A stretch of DNA of 64,000 bases from CAYMCO01 sp964388955. GTDB taxonomy: Bacteria; Chloroflexota; Anaerolineae; Anaerolineales; E44-bin32. The DNA is taken from positions 1 to 64,000 of the forward strand of contig CAYMCO010000025.1 in the NCBI GenBank assembly GCA_964388955.1, in the 5' to 3' direction. Below the pieces are notes generated by a model that was given only the letters and a program-made list of their open reading frames with translations, made no database searches and was not told where the DNA came from. The translations under genes were made by a program, and so were the position numbers. Positions 50,374 through 58,716 of the stretch are shown piece by piece. Every line of letters begins with the position of its first letter. Positions within the stretch are counted from its first letter, which is position 1.

Positions 50374-51587
50374 AACCAATCCCTGATCAGCTTGCGGTCA
50401 CCGATGTAGATTTCATTGGGCGCTTGCGGGTCCAGGGCCCATTTGATGCGCTCTATTCCTTCCGTGACATCCTTCACCGAGCCGGCATAGCTCAACCGCA
50501 GGTGCCCCTGCATGCCGAAGTCAACCCCCGGAACGGTCACCACCAGGGCCTTGCGCAGCAGAAACTGGGACAATTCCACGGAATCGTTCGAATACGCCCG
50601 AAAGTCGGGCAGACAGTAGAAAGTCCCACCCGGCTCGACCACCCGCACGCCGCTGAAGGTCGAAAGCTCCTGCATCATCACATCGCGGTTGTTCTGGATG
50701 GTCAGTCTCAGGTTTTCCACGACACTCTGCACGCCGGTCAGCGCACCCGCTGCCGCTGCCTGCGAAACCATGGAGGCGCAGGAGGTGGTCTGTGCCTGGA
50801 TGCGTGTCATCGCCTCTATCAGCGGCCGTGGCGCGACCGTCCAACCAATGCGAAAGCCCGTCATCCCATAAACCTTGGAAACGCCATTGATGACCACAAT
50901 CTTGCTGTTCTCAAGCTCCCGGCCGGTGAAGCCATACACTGGGGGCGCCCGCCGACCATCGAAGACCAGCTTGTGATAGATATCATCCATGATCAGGTAG
51001 ATATCCCGCCGCTCGCAGAAATCCACGATCTCCGAGATGAAATCCTCCCCGTATACCACTCCCGAAGGATTGTTGGGTGTGTTGACGATGATTGCGCGTG
51101 TGTAGGAGCCCACGGCGGCCTCGATGTCCTCCATGCGCGGGTTGAATGTCCCGTCCTCGGGGGTGACGATCACGGGGACGCCATTGACGAGTTTGACCAT
51201 CTCCGGATAGCTTACCCAATAGGGCGCCAGCAGGACGACCTCCTCCTGCGGATTCACGATTGAGATCAGCAAGTTGTAGAGCGATTGTTTTGCGCCCTCG
51301 GAGACGATGATGTTCTCCGGCTCCACCACCTTGTCGTAGTGCTCCTCCATATAGCGCACTATCGCCTTCTTGAGTGTCGGCGTGCCATCCACCGGGGTGT
51401 ATTTCACATCCCCGCTCGTCAGGCTGGCGGCTGAACTCAAGATCGCCGCAATCGGGATCTTGTTCTTCGGTTCCCCCGTCCCCAAGTGGATGACGGCTTC
51501 CCCCTTTTGGCGCAGCACGCGGGCCTCCTCATTCAGCGCCAGCGTGGAGGATTCAGCAATCGTGGAGGCAAGTTGGCTGATACTCAT
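50370..51587 (-). CDS. Class I/II PLP aminotransferase (aspartate-aminotransferase-like)
   Basis: 405 aa. PLP lysine K238 in NGVSKVYGMTGFRIGW; NTPNNPSG (169-176) and DDIYHKLVF (201-209) are the typical cofactor-site segments, and LRLSYAG carries the carboxylate-binding Arg region. Subgroup like bacterial AspB, which interconverts aspartate and 2-oxoglutarate with oxaloacetate and glutamate. Coupled by ATGA overlap to pckA downstream, so oxaloacetate is the probable product handed on. Confidence 0.9.
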   Translation of the reverse strand: MSISQLASTIAESSTLALNEEARVLRQKGEAVIHLGTGEPKNKIPIAAILSSAASLTSGDVKYTPVDGTPTLKKAIVRYMEEHYDKVVEPENIIVSEGAKQSLYNLLISIVNPQEEVVLLAPYWVSYPEMVKLVNGVPVIVTPEDGTFNPRMEDIEAAVGSYTRAIIVNTPNNPSGVVYGEDFISEIVDFCERRDIYLIMDDIYHKLVFDGRRAPPVYGFTGRELENSKIVVINGVSKVYGMTGFRIGWTVAPRPLIEAMTRIQAQTTSCASMVSQAAAAGALTGVQSVVENLRLTIQNNRDVMMQELSTFSGVRVVEPGGTFYCLPDFRAYSNDSVELSQFLLRKALVVTVPGVDFGMQGHLRLSYAGSVKDVTEGIERIKWALDPQAPNEIYIGDRKLIRDWL

Positions 51588-52009
51588 AGGTCTAACTCCG
51601 ATAAGTTTACCTGCAGTTATCGCTCGGCCGGTGCCGTGGGGGCCGCTTTCTTCTTCCAGCTCCCCCGCCGGACCCCGTGTGAGCGGGTCGACAGATAATC
51701 TTACACCTTTTTTTCAATTGGGCGCCAGAAGACTGTGAGGGATGGCAAGCTCAGGCAGCTAGATCTGCAATTTGGGCGATTCAGCGCCCGACCTCACCAG
51801 CGACCGCCCCCGGCTGCCATCCTTAGCGATGAGAACGACAGGAAGGTGATCCGGCGTCGCCATCTCACGATTATACATTCAATATGCCCGAGCTGACCGG
51901 ACAAGGGTGATCATGCATCGGCGATGGAGAAGTCGGAGAGGCACTTTCGAGGGAGTCTAACCCCACCCATCCTCAGCTCGCTCCCCGGTTTGCGCCCGGC
52001 CGGGGGTCC
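51588..52009. other. Intergenic region upstream of the aminotransferase-pckA operon
   Basis: 422 bp. Near 51702-51725 the minus strand reads TTGAAAAAAAGGTGTAAGATTATCTG, with possible but badly spaced -35 and -10 boxes. No gene seen. Confidence 0.4.
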
Positions 52010-53077
52010 TCATCCCCCTCTTCGGCCCCTATCCACCCAACCGACCCCGGGCAGCGAGGCAGCAAATTCGGGCCCGAAGGCCAGCTCCGGGGTCATGAAA
52101 CCCGGGGTTGCCTTTCCCCCCAGAATGCTCTCGATCGCGGCAAGAATGGCCTCCACCGTCAGATTATACGCCTCTACGGCGGCCAACCTCGCTTCGATAT
52201 GCCCACCTCTATCGTCCCGGGCTTCTCCCCAGAACCGCGTGGAGCCCTTTCCCCGCTGGCGCTCGCTGGGGCCCGCAGGGAGAAGACGGATCATCCATGA
52301 CAGGGCAGCCCGGATCGGTCGGGCGGCGAGCAGCGGACTCAGATAGCCAGCGAGAGTAAGCACGGCCCCTGTATAACGGGGCGCGGCCATATACGTCACG
52401 ATATTGGGAACACCCGTGCTGTAGTAGGCGGAGGCGAGCTCCCCCCATGGGATTGCGAATGCACACTGGTCACCGTCCCCGAAGTCAATTCGGCGGGACA
52501 TCGAGCCGGCGGGCACTGCCCTGAGTTCACCAGCCTCCCGTACCATGCCCGGCTCATCGGCGTGCATGAATGCCGACCGGATGGTGCCGCGCGAGGGCTG
52601 CCCTCGAGACAGGAAAGCCAGCGACAGGTGGGTGGCCGAAGGGAGGCGCCGCTTCAGATGGCACGCCAAACAGTCCCCGGGCACAACATCGAAACCGATC
52701 CCGGGGAGGACCATGATCCCTCGAGAGCGAGCAGACGCGTCTCGCTTTGCCAGGCTTTCGATCACCCTCGGCTCCCCCGTTATATCCATATAGTGTGTCC
52801 CAGCCCGCAGGCACGCGTCGACCAGGGGTGGGGCCGTGTGAGCAAAGGGACCTGCGCAGTTGAGGACCAGGGGCACCTGCTGCGAAGCGGCATCGACCTG
52901 CCTGCGGTCGCCGAGTGAAAAGGCGGCCCCATGGGCGCCAAGATGCTCGCGCTGGGATCTCAGTGCGCGCTCGTCCCTGCCGGCGATGAGAATTCGGTAG
53001 CCCGCGTCGACGGCCCGCTCCGCCACCAGCGACCCCGTATAGCCATATGAGCCGTAGATCATAAGATCGAACTGCAT
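52010..53077 (-). CDS. Saccharopine-dehydrogenase-like / trans-enoyl-reductase family oxidoreductase
   Basis: 355 aa from the ATG at 53077 (GGGGGA upstream). N-terminal Rossmann segment FDLMIYGSYGYTGSLVAE, then NCAGPFAHTAPPLVDACLRAGTHYMDITGEP, the hallmark of the saccharopine-dehydrogenase-like/Rv2449c family, and GIGFDVVPGDCLACHL. Mycobacterial members reduce enoyl intermediates of polyketide lipids; others are uncharacterised. Probably NADPH-dependent, membrane-associated by a hydrophobic C-terminal part (LTLAGYLSPLLAARPIRAAL). Confidence 0.82.
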   Translation of the reverse strand: MQFDLMIYGSYGYTGSLVAERAVDAGYRILIAGRDERALRSQREHLGAHGAAFSLGDRRQVDAASQQVPLVLNCAGPFAHTAPPLVDACLRAGTHYMDITGEPRVIESLAKRDASARSRGIMVLPGIGFDVVPGDCLACHLKRRLPSATHLSLAFLSRGQPSRGTIRSAFMHADEPGMVREAGELRAVPAGSMSRRIDFGDGDQCAFAIPWGELASAYYSTGVPNIVTYMAAPRYTGAVLTLAGYLSPLLAARPIRAALSWMIRLLPAGPSERQRGKGSTRFWGEARDDRGGHIEARLAAVEAYNLTVEAILAAIESILGGKATPGFMTPELAFGPEFAASLPGVGWVDRGRRGG

Positions 53078-53249
53078 GTATATCCCCCGCAGGTGATCCC
53101 CATCGGAGCCGTGCTGCTCTCCGCTACGTTCAATTTGGACGGGCCCTCTTGTGAGTCGAGTGGGGTTGCCGCCGCACTGCTTCGCCTTCGGGCGATCGAT
53201 CAGCAGGCGATCGGCCTGCCGGCCGTCAATCCCCGCTGCGGGATCTGGC

Positions 53250-54500
53250 CTACGCCGTGCGGCTGCCGAGCATCCCCTCATACAAGCGGATGATCTTGTC
53301 GGCAATGATGGACCAGTCATATCCCTTGGCATAGGCCACGGCCTGCTGGCTCATCCGGGAGCGGAGCAAATCGTCCTCCATCAGCCGCAGGAGGCGATCT
53401 GCCAGGGCCCCGGTGTCATCCGCCGGGACGTGGAATCCTGTCTCCCCATCGCGCACCAGAAACGCCAATCCCCCGGTCTCCGAGGCGACCACAGGCGTCC
53501 CGCATGCCATGGCCTCAAGGGCGACCAGGCCAAAAGATTCATAGTGCGAGGGGACCACCACCACCTTAGCCGCGGAGTAGTAATACTGCAAGGTGTCCTG
53601 ATCACGGCGGCCCAGGAAGGTCACGATGTCGTCAATGCCCAGGGATTCTCGCAGGGTCTGCAGCCGTTCCATCTCGGGGGAGAGGGCCTCTGACCCCTCC
53701 CCGGTCTCCCCGCCCAAGATCGCCAGACGTATCGGGTGCTTCCTGAGCGCGCCGCGTTCGGCCAGCATGGCGACGGCCCTCAGCAGGGTATCGATGCCTT
53801 TCAAGGGCTCGATGCGGCCCACAAAGAGCAGCATGTCCCTATCCTGGGGGCCCCCGATGAATTCCAGCGCCTCATCCCGGTCGATCGGATAGAAGTGGGT
53901 GGTATCCACCCCGGGCGGAATGACGGTGACCCGGTGGGTGTCAGCCTTGTACAACCATTGGAACTGCGCCACCTCGGCTTGAGTTGCGGCTATGATCCGA
54001 TCGGCCGTCCTTAGCAGCCGCATCTCTCCCTCCAGGCGTTCCGGGGAAGGTTTTTCCCCCTGGCTGCGGGCCACTCGCTGTTTCATCTTGCCCAATGTGT
54101 GGAACATGTGGACGACGGGGGCCGACCACACATTCCGCAGATACAGCCCCGCCAGACCGGAAAGCCAGTAGTGGCTGTGGATCAGCGAATAGCGCAGGCC
54201 TTTGGTATCCGCAAACTCAAGGATGCCTTCCTGGAATTCGGGCAGGAATTTGTGCAGCTCGCGCTTGTCAACGGGATCTTCCGGCCCCGCCGGGATGTGG
54301 ACGACCCGGTTCCCGAACCCCAAGTCGTGCAGCACATGGGGGACGTGCACATCCTGAGACCGGGTGAACACATCCACCCCGATCCGATGCCGGCCCAACT
54401 CTCGCGAGAGGTCCCGGACGTAGACATTCATACCGCCGGTGTCTTTGCCGCCCAGGGTAGCAAGGGGACAAGTGTGGTAGGAGATCATCGCCACTCGCAT
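53250..54500 (-). CDS. GT4-family glycosyltransferase (MshA/sucrose-phosphate-synthase-like)
   Basis: 416 aa from the ATG at 54500 (GAGG upstream); earlier ATGs precede the conserved MRVAMISYHTCPLATLGGKDTGGMNVYVRDL. GT-B fold: donor-site VGRIEPLKGIDTLLRA, HYESFGLVALEAMACGTPVVAS with the E-x7-E signature, and HSHYWLSGLAG in the acceptor half. The GGMNVYVRDLSRELG start is characteristic of MshA and sucrose/mannosylfructose phosphate synthases. It transfers an activated sugar to an unknown acceptor. A PIG-L deacetylase at 38964 would fit a thiol-glycoside pathway, but the genes are distant. Confidence 0.88.
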   Translation of the reverse strand: MRVAMISYHTCPLATLGGKDTGGMNVYVRDLSRELGRHRIGVDVFTRSQDVHVPHVLHDLGFGNRVVHIPAGPEDPVDKRELHKFLPEFQEGILEFADTKGLRYSLIHSHYWLSGLAGLYLRNVWSAPVVHMFHTLGKMKQRVARSQGEKPSPERLEGEMRLLRTADRIIAATQAEVAQFQWLYKADTHRVTVIPPGVDTTHFYPIDRDEALEFIGGPQDRDMLLFVGRIEPLKGIDTLLRAVAMLAERGALRKHPIRLAILGGETGEGSEALSPEMERLQTLRESLGIDDIVTFLGRRDQDTLQYYYSAAKVVVVPSHYESFGLVALEAMACGTPVVASETGGLAFLVRDGETGFHVPADDTGALADRLLRLMEDDLLRSRMSQQAVAYAKGYDWSIIADKIIRLYEGMLGSRTA

Positions 54501-55007
54501 GAGTGCATTATCCTCAAGGCGGGCTTCCTTGCCAAGGCTGGAAGCGAGCCAATTTGCATCGGTCTTGTCCGGCGGCATCCGATGTTTTGCGGCGCGGAGG
54601 CCCCTCGGGACCTCCCAGCCACGGCCTGCGGCGGCCCCGCTCCCCCCCTTCGCCTTCGCGACCCCCATCCCCACTCCGGCCTAACCCCTCCCTCCACCGG
54701 CGCTGGAGTGGAGGACGAATCTATCCGTGCGTGGGGGAGCAGGGTTGGCGAGGGGGGCCAGAAGTCAGCCGCACCCGACGGCGTCCATTGAAGTGGATCA
54801 CCGGATGTCCGAATCCCCGCCAATGCATTCCCCTATCGTGCCGCCGGCCGAACGCAGGCTGGGGGAGGGGAAGAGGTCCGTTAAGGGGCGGGGGGAGGGG
54901 ATTGGGGTGGGGGGCGAAATCCCGGCCGTCCCGCGGGGCCGCGAACCGAATGCCGTTTCCTCCGTTCAAGTAAACCGCTGCCAGGCCGCACGGATGCATA
55001 CTCAACT
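54501..55007. other. Intergenic region between glycosyltransferase and repeat S2
   Basis: 507 bp, GC-rich, with purine-rich runs (near 54868-54912 repeated GGGGAGGGG). No gene or RNA can be supported. Confidence 0.45.
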
Positions 55008-55086
55008 TCCGCTCTCCGCCCCAGGGCACAGCCTCTGAGACACGAGGGCAACGCCCTTGCAACAAATGAGCGGATACACCTTTGCG
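55008..55086. repeat. Dispersed repeat S2
   Basis: Second copy of S1 (33238-33316): shared GCCCCAGGG, ACAGCCTC, GAGA, GGC-A-GCC, CAA-TGA-CGGAT-CACCT in the same order and spacing. It ends 11 bp before the tRNA promoter. Confidence 0.55.
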
Positions 55087-55096
55087 TCCGTTCGAG

Positions 55097-55125
55097 TTGA
55101 AGTGGGCCCCGCGGGTTGGTATAAT
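55097..55125 (+). promoter_or_regulatory. Promoter of tRNA-Thr
   Basis: TTGAAG (55097-55102), exactly 17 bp, perfect TATAAT (55120-55125). The -10 ends 14 bp before the mature tRNA 5' end. It is followed by GC-rich start-site sequence typical of stable RNA genes. Confidence 0.8.
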
Positions 55126-55139
55126 CTTCGGCGTCAGAG

Positions 55140-55211
55140 GCCACCGTAGCTCAAAGGCAGAGCAACCGCTTCGTAAGCGGTAGGTTGTCGGTTCGACTCC
55201 GACCGGTGGCT
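55140..55211 (+). tRNA. tRNA-Thr (anticodon CGT)
   Basis: 72 nt without an encoded CCA. Acceptor GCCACCG/CGGTGGC with discriminator T; D-arm TAGCTCAAAGGCAGAGCA; anticodon stem ACCGC/GCGGT with loop TTCGTAA, giving anticodon CGT (reads ACG); T-arm GTCGG-TTCGACT-CCGAC. All four stems close. No integrase gene is seen next to it in the window. Confidence 0.95.
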
Positions 55212-55490
55212 CTGCGCCGTCCTGGCCACATCCAATAGAGCGGCTCCCCCGAACGGTCTGCCCCGCTCCTTCCCACCGCTCGAACACCAGCCCGACTCGG
55301 AATTGCGCCCCTTTCCGGCATGACCCGGCCGATTCTCGAGATTCCACCTTTGAGGGAGACCAACTTCCCAGGTCATTCCCATCTTCGAGATGGCCACCTT
55401 TGCGGTACAATGCTCAGAATACGCGGGCCCGCGAATGCCGCAGCAGAGCATTTGCGGAGGTGGATAACCCCGAGGCCTTGAGGTGAACAT

Positions 55491-55730
55491 ATGAGCGTCT
55501 TCAGCCTGATTTCCCTGATAAGAGCTGCATCCCAACCCGGCCTCGGATTGGCCGCCCGCGGTTTCGCCTACCTGGATCCGGGATCTGGAAGCTACCTGCT
55601 GCAGTTGCTCATCGCTGGGGCGTTGGGCGCCGCCTTTGCCGTCAAGATTTTTTGGGGACGGATCAAGGGTTTCTTCCTGCATATGGTCGGCAGGGGTGAA
55701 GCAGCGGATACAGACGAGGAGCCCTCCTGA
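55491..55730 (+). CDS. Small membrane protein with YLDPGSGS motif
   Basis: 79 aa, ATG after GAGGTG. It contains FAYLDPGSGSYLLQLLIAG, then a membrane helix and KIFWGRIKGFF. This short motif is found in many bacterial small membrane proteins of unknown role. Acidic C-terminus. 51 bp before the uridine kinase start, same direction. Confidence 0.78.
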   Translation: MSVFSLISLIRAASQPGLGLAARGFAYLDPGSGSYLLQLLIAGALGAAFAVKIFWGRIKGFFLHMVGRGEAADTDEEPS

Positions 55731-55769
55731 ACGCCCCTCCCCATCGCTGTGCCCCTGGGACCGCCGGCG

Positions 55770-55775
55770 TATAAT
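55770..55775 (+). promoter_or_regulatory. -10 box indicating a leaderless uridine kinase mRNA
   Basis: TATAAT with six bases to the ATG at 55782, which would place transcription start on or next to the A of the start codon. No Shine-Dalgarno sequence lies in between. The -35 region is weak. Confidence 0.5.
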
Positions 55776-55781
55776 AGCCTC

Positions 55782-56420
55782 ATGGTGCACGCGGCTCCCC
55801 CGGTGATCATCGGAATCTCCGGCGGCACAGGTTCGGGAAAAACCACCGTGGCCAATGTGATCCTGTCGCGCGTTGGTGCGAAGGACATCACAGTCATGGC
55901 CCACGACGCCTACTACCGGAACCTAAATCACCTGCCATTCGAGGAGCGGAAGAAGGTCAATTTCGACCATCCCGACTCCCTGGAAACCGAGCTGCTGATC
56001 GATCATCTGAACCAGCTCCGCAATTGGCGCCCGGTCGAGGTGCCCGTCTATGATTTCACCACCCATCGGCGAACGGCCCAGACCAGGCATGTCGATCCGC
56101 GACCGATCATCCTTGTGGACGGCATTCTGATTTTCGTCGAGCCCGGACTGCGCGGACTGTTCGATGTGAAGATCTTCGTCGACACTCCGGCGGATGTACG
56201 CTTCATCCGCCGGCTGCAGCGAGACTTGGAACAGCGGGGCCGGTCGCTGGAATCTGTGATCGAACAATACCAACTCACGGTGCGGCCGATGCACGAGGAA
56301 TTTGTGGAGCCTTCCAAGAGATATGCGGATGTGATCATCCCCGAAGGTGGGTTGAACACAGTTGCCATGGACATGGTCGTGGCCAGGATCGCGGCACTCC
56401 TCGCCCCGGCGGAAAGGTAG
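55782..56420 (+). CDS. udk: Uridine kinase
   Basis: 212 aa from the ATG at 55782. P-loop GGTGSGKT (14-21), HDAYYRNL (substrate-binding Asp and Tyr), FDHPDSL, PVYDFTTHRR and the lid region DVRFIRRLQRDLEQRGRS. It phosphorylates uridine and cytidine to UMP and CMP, competing with the phosphorylases at 11-15 kb for uridine. First gene of a tight plus-strand series with the cyclophilin and VTT genes. Confidence 0.93.
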   Translation: MVHAAPPVIIGISGGTGSGKTTVANVILSRVGAKDITVMAHDAYYRNLNHLPFEERKKVNFDHPDSLETELLIDHLNQLRNWRPVEVPVYDFTTHRRTAQTRHVDPRPIILVDGILIFVEPGLRGLFDVKIFVDTPADVRFIRRLQRDLEQRGRSLESVIEQYQLTVRPMHEEFVEPSKRYADVIIPEGGLNTVAMDMVVARIAALLAPAER

Positions 56421-56430
56421 GGGCTTGCGT

Positions 56431-56943
56431 ATGGGCAGGCAAACTTACGATGAGGCACCCAAGATGCAGATCGACCCCCAGAGAGACTACACAGCCGTCC
56501 TGCAGACCGATCTCGGGGAAATCACCGTTTCCTTGGAAGCGGAGAAGGCGCCGCGCACGGTGAACAACTTCGTGTTCCTGGCACGCCAAGGATACTTTGA
56601 CGGGGTGATCTTCCACCGGGTCATCGAAGGATTCATGGCACAGAGCGGGGATCCGACCGGCACTGGGCGCGGCGGGCCCGGATACACCTTTGATGACGAA
56701 TTCCACCCCGATCTGCGCCATGACAGCCCCGGCGTGCTTTCGATGGCAAATCGGGGTCCGGATACGAACGGCTCGCAGTTCTTCATCACCTTCGCCGCCA
56801 CCCCTTGGCTGGACGACAAGCACAGCGTGTTTGGGCGTGTTGCCGAAGGGATGGACGTCCTGCTTTCCGTCCCTCCTCGCGATCCAAATGAGCGCAACGC
56901 GCCCGCGATCAACATACGAGGCATCGAGATCCAAGAATCGTGA
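56431..56943 (+). CDS. Cyclophilin-type peptidyl-prolyl isomerase
   Basis: 170 aa from the ATG at 56431. The short cyclophilin core is complete: FHRVIEGFMAQSGDPTGTGRGGPGY, LSMANRGPDTNGSQFFIT and HSVFGRV. No signal peptide, so it acts on cytoplasmic proteins. Its stop overlaps the GTG of the next gene. Confidence 0.93.
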   Translation: MGRQTYDEAPKMQIDPQRDYTAVLQTDLGEITVSLEAEKAPRTVNNFVFLARQGYFDGVIFHRVIEGFMAQSGDPTGTGRGGPGYTFDDEFHPDLRHDSPGVLSMANRGPDTNGSQFFITFAATPWLDDKHSVFGRVAEGMDVLLSVPPRDPNERNAPAINIRGIEIQES

Positions 56944-57503
56944 GCGTGGAAGAGGGGCAGCCTTTCCTGACCGGATGGCGACTCACGGCAGCGCGCGCTG
57001 CAGCGCTGGCGCTGGTGGTCGCCATCATGGCCTTGGTCTTCGTCTTTCGTGAACAGGCGGCCGCCCTGCGAGGCTACGGATATCTGGGGATCTTCCTGAT
57101 TTCCGTGATCGCCAATGCCACTATCATCCTCCCCGTGCCGGGGGTGGCGCTGACATTCACCCTGGGTGCCGTATTCCACCCGGTCGGTGTGGCTTTGGCG
57201 GCTGGAGCAGGCGCGACCATCGGGGAGCTGACAGGCTATCTGGCAGGCTTCAGCGGCAGAGGGTTGGTCAAGGAATCCAGGTACTACAGCACCGTCGAGG
57301 ATTGGATGAGACGCTTCGGGGGATGGATTGTGCTCCTCCTGGCGCTCATCCCCAATCCGCTTTTCGACATCGCCGGAGCGGTTGCAGGCGCGATGCGCAT
57401 GCCCGTCCTCAAATTCATGTTTTGGGGCTTCTTGGGCAAGACGATGAAGATGCTGGCCTTCGCTTATGCAGGCGCGGCCTCGATCGACAGCCTGCTGTTG
57501 TAG
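56940..57503 (+). CDS. VTT (DedA/SNARE-associated) family membrane protein
   Basis: 187 aa, GTG start overlapping the preceding stop (GTGA). About five hydrophobic segments. The family centre reads GATIGELTGYLAGFSGRG, followed by FGGWIVLLLALIPNPLFDIAGAVAGAMRMPVLKF. VTT proteins are lipid scramblase- or transporter-like membrane proteins. Ends convergent to menC. Confidence 0.85.
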   Translation: MSVEEGQPFLTGWRLTAARAAALALVVAIMALVFVFREQAAALRGYGYLGIFLISVIANATIILPVPGVALTFTLGAVFHPVGVALAAGAGATIGELTGYLAGFSGRGLVKESRYYSTVEDWMRRFGGWIVLLLALIPNPLFDIAGAVAGAMRMPVLKFMFWGFLGKTMKMLAFAYAGAASIDSLLL

Positions 57504-57550
57504 CGAGCGCCTCCCCTGAGGGTCTCCGGCGGTTCCGCCCCTCCAGAATG

Positions 57551-57599
57551 GCCCAGCCCGAATGCCCATGACCGAACAGCACGGGATCCGGGGCTGGGC
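57551..57599. terminator. Long-loop hairpin between convergent genes
   Basis: GCCCAGCCC (57551-57559) and GGGCTGGGC (57591-57599) are a perfect 9-bp inverted pair between the VTT and menC stops, with a 31-nt loop. Possible bidirectional terminator. Confidence 0.4.
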
Positions 57600-57604
57600 T
57601 TGCC

Positions 57605-58714
57605 TCAGGCTGCAAAGGCGCGGCTCTGCAGGGTCACCTGTTCCAGATACGCCCAATCCACCGTCACCCCCAAGCCAGGTTCTTCGGGGACATCGATTGT
57701 GCTGTCGTCGTTCAGGGTGAATTCCGGTGTCGCGATATCCCGCCCATAGTAGCGTGCCGTGGCCGAGATATCCCCCGGCAGAGCGAAGCCCGGCAGCGCG
57801 GCCAGCGCCAGATTCGCCGCCCGCCCAATCCCGGTCTCCAGCATGCCACCACACCAGACCGGGACCCCTCTATCCCGGCACAAATCATGAATGCGGACCG
57901 CATTGGTCAATCCCCCCACCCTGGCCTGCTTGATGTTGATGATGCGGGCCGCATCCAGCTCCAGCGCTTGTCTGGCATGACGCGGCGAGCGGATGCTCTC
58001 GTCCAGACAGAGGGGGGTCACCAATTCCGACTGCAGCGCGGCATGATCGATGATGTCATCTTCCGCAAGCGGCTGCTCGATCATGAGCAGGCTCAGGTCG
58101 TCCATCTCCCGGAAGATGTGCGCGTCGTCCAGGCCGTAGGCGGCGTTCGCATCCACCTGCAACCGCAGATCCGGAAAGGCCTCGCGCACCGCGCGGACCG
58201 GAACCAGATCGCTTCCGGGCCGGATCTTGAGCTTGATGCGCGTGTAGCCTCGCTGGAGATAGCCCTCCACGACACTCAACAAGGTGGCTGAATCGGGCTG
58301 GATCCCTATGGAAACCCCCACCGGGACACGCACCCGCTCGGCGCCGAGCAAAGAGGCGAGAGACTGACCGCGACTTCTCCCCCACATATCCCACAGGGCC
58401 ATCTCCAGCGCGGCACGAGCGAAGGGATGGCCCTTATACGGCTGCAGGGCCCGCTCAAGGTCCGAGGGAGCCTGCAGATCCGCCCGCAGACATGCGGAGA
58501 TGAAGAATTCAGACAATATATGCCAGGCCGTCCCCACCGTTTCGTATGAGTAGCCGGGAAAGCGGCTGGCGACGCACTCCCCCCAACCTTCCCCTCCGTC
58601 GCCTATCGCCCGCAGCAGCAGAGCCTCTCGGTCTTGTTCTACGCCGAATGAGGTGCGGAAAGGCGCTTGCAGGCGCATCCGGATATGGCGCAACTCGACG
58701 GTCCTAATTCTCAT
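57605..58714 (-). CDS. menC: o-Succinylbenzoate synthase-like enolase-superfamily enzyme
   Basis: 369 aa from the ATG at 58714. Enolase-superfamily catalytic residues: KLKIRPG (Lys pair), DANAAY (Asp), IEQPLAEDD (Glu), LDES (Asp), NIKQARVGG (Lys). The CGGMLETGIGRAANLALAALPGF segment and SATARYYGRDI are typical of MenC/NSAR proteins. It dehydrates SHCHC to o-succinylbenzoate in menaquinone synthesis, although N-acylamino-acid racemase activity is common in this branch. Other men genes are not in the window. A GNAT gene ends two bases upstream, as is seen for promiscuous NSAR/OSBS enzymes. Confidence 0.85.
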   Translation of the reverse strand: MRIRTVELRHIRMRLQAPFRTSFGVEQDREALLLRAIGDGGEGWGECVASRFPGYSYETVGTAWHILSEFFISACLRADLQAPSDLERALQPYKGHPFARAALEMALWDMWGRSRGQSLASLLGAERVRVPVGVSIGIQPDSATLLSVVEGYLQRGYTRIKLKIRPGSDLVPVRAVREAFPDLRLQVDANAAYGLDDAHIFREMDDLSLLMIEQPLAEDDIIDHAALQSELVTPLCLDESIRSPRHARQALELDAARIINIKQARVGGLTNAVRIHDLCRDRGVPVWCGGMLETGIGRAANLALAALPGFALPGDISATARYYGRDIATPEFTLNDDSTIDVPEEPGLGVTVDWAYLEQVTLQSRAFAA

Positions 58715-58716
58715 CG

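Noticed and set aside
55140..55211. tRNA gene as attachment site of an island
   Set aside because: No integrase and no duplicated tRNA 3' end seen within the window; the accessory block lies 27 kb away.
55134..55904. 256-aa minus-strand frame
   Set aside because: Runs across the tRNA-Thr gene and the YLDPGSGS gene in antisense; no conserved sequence.
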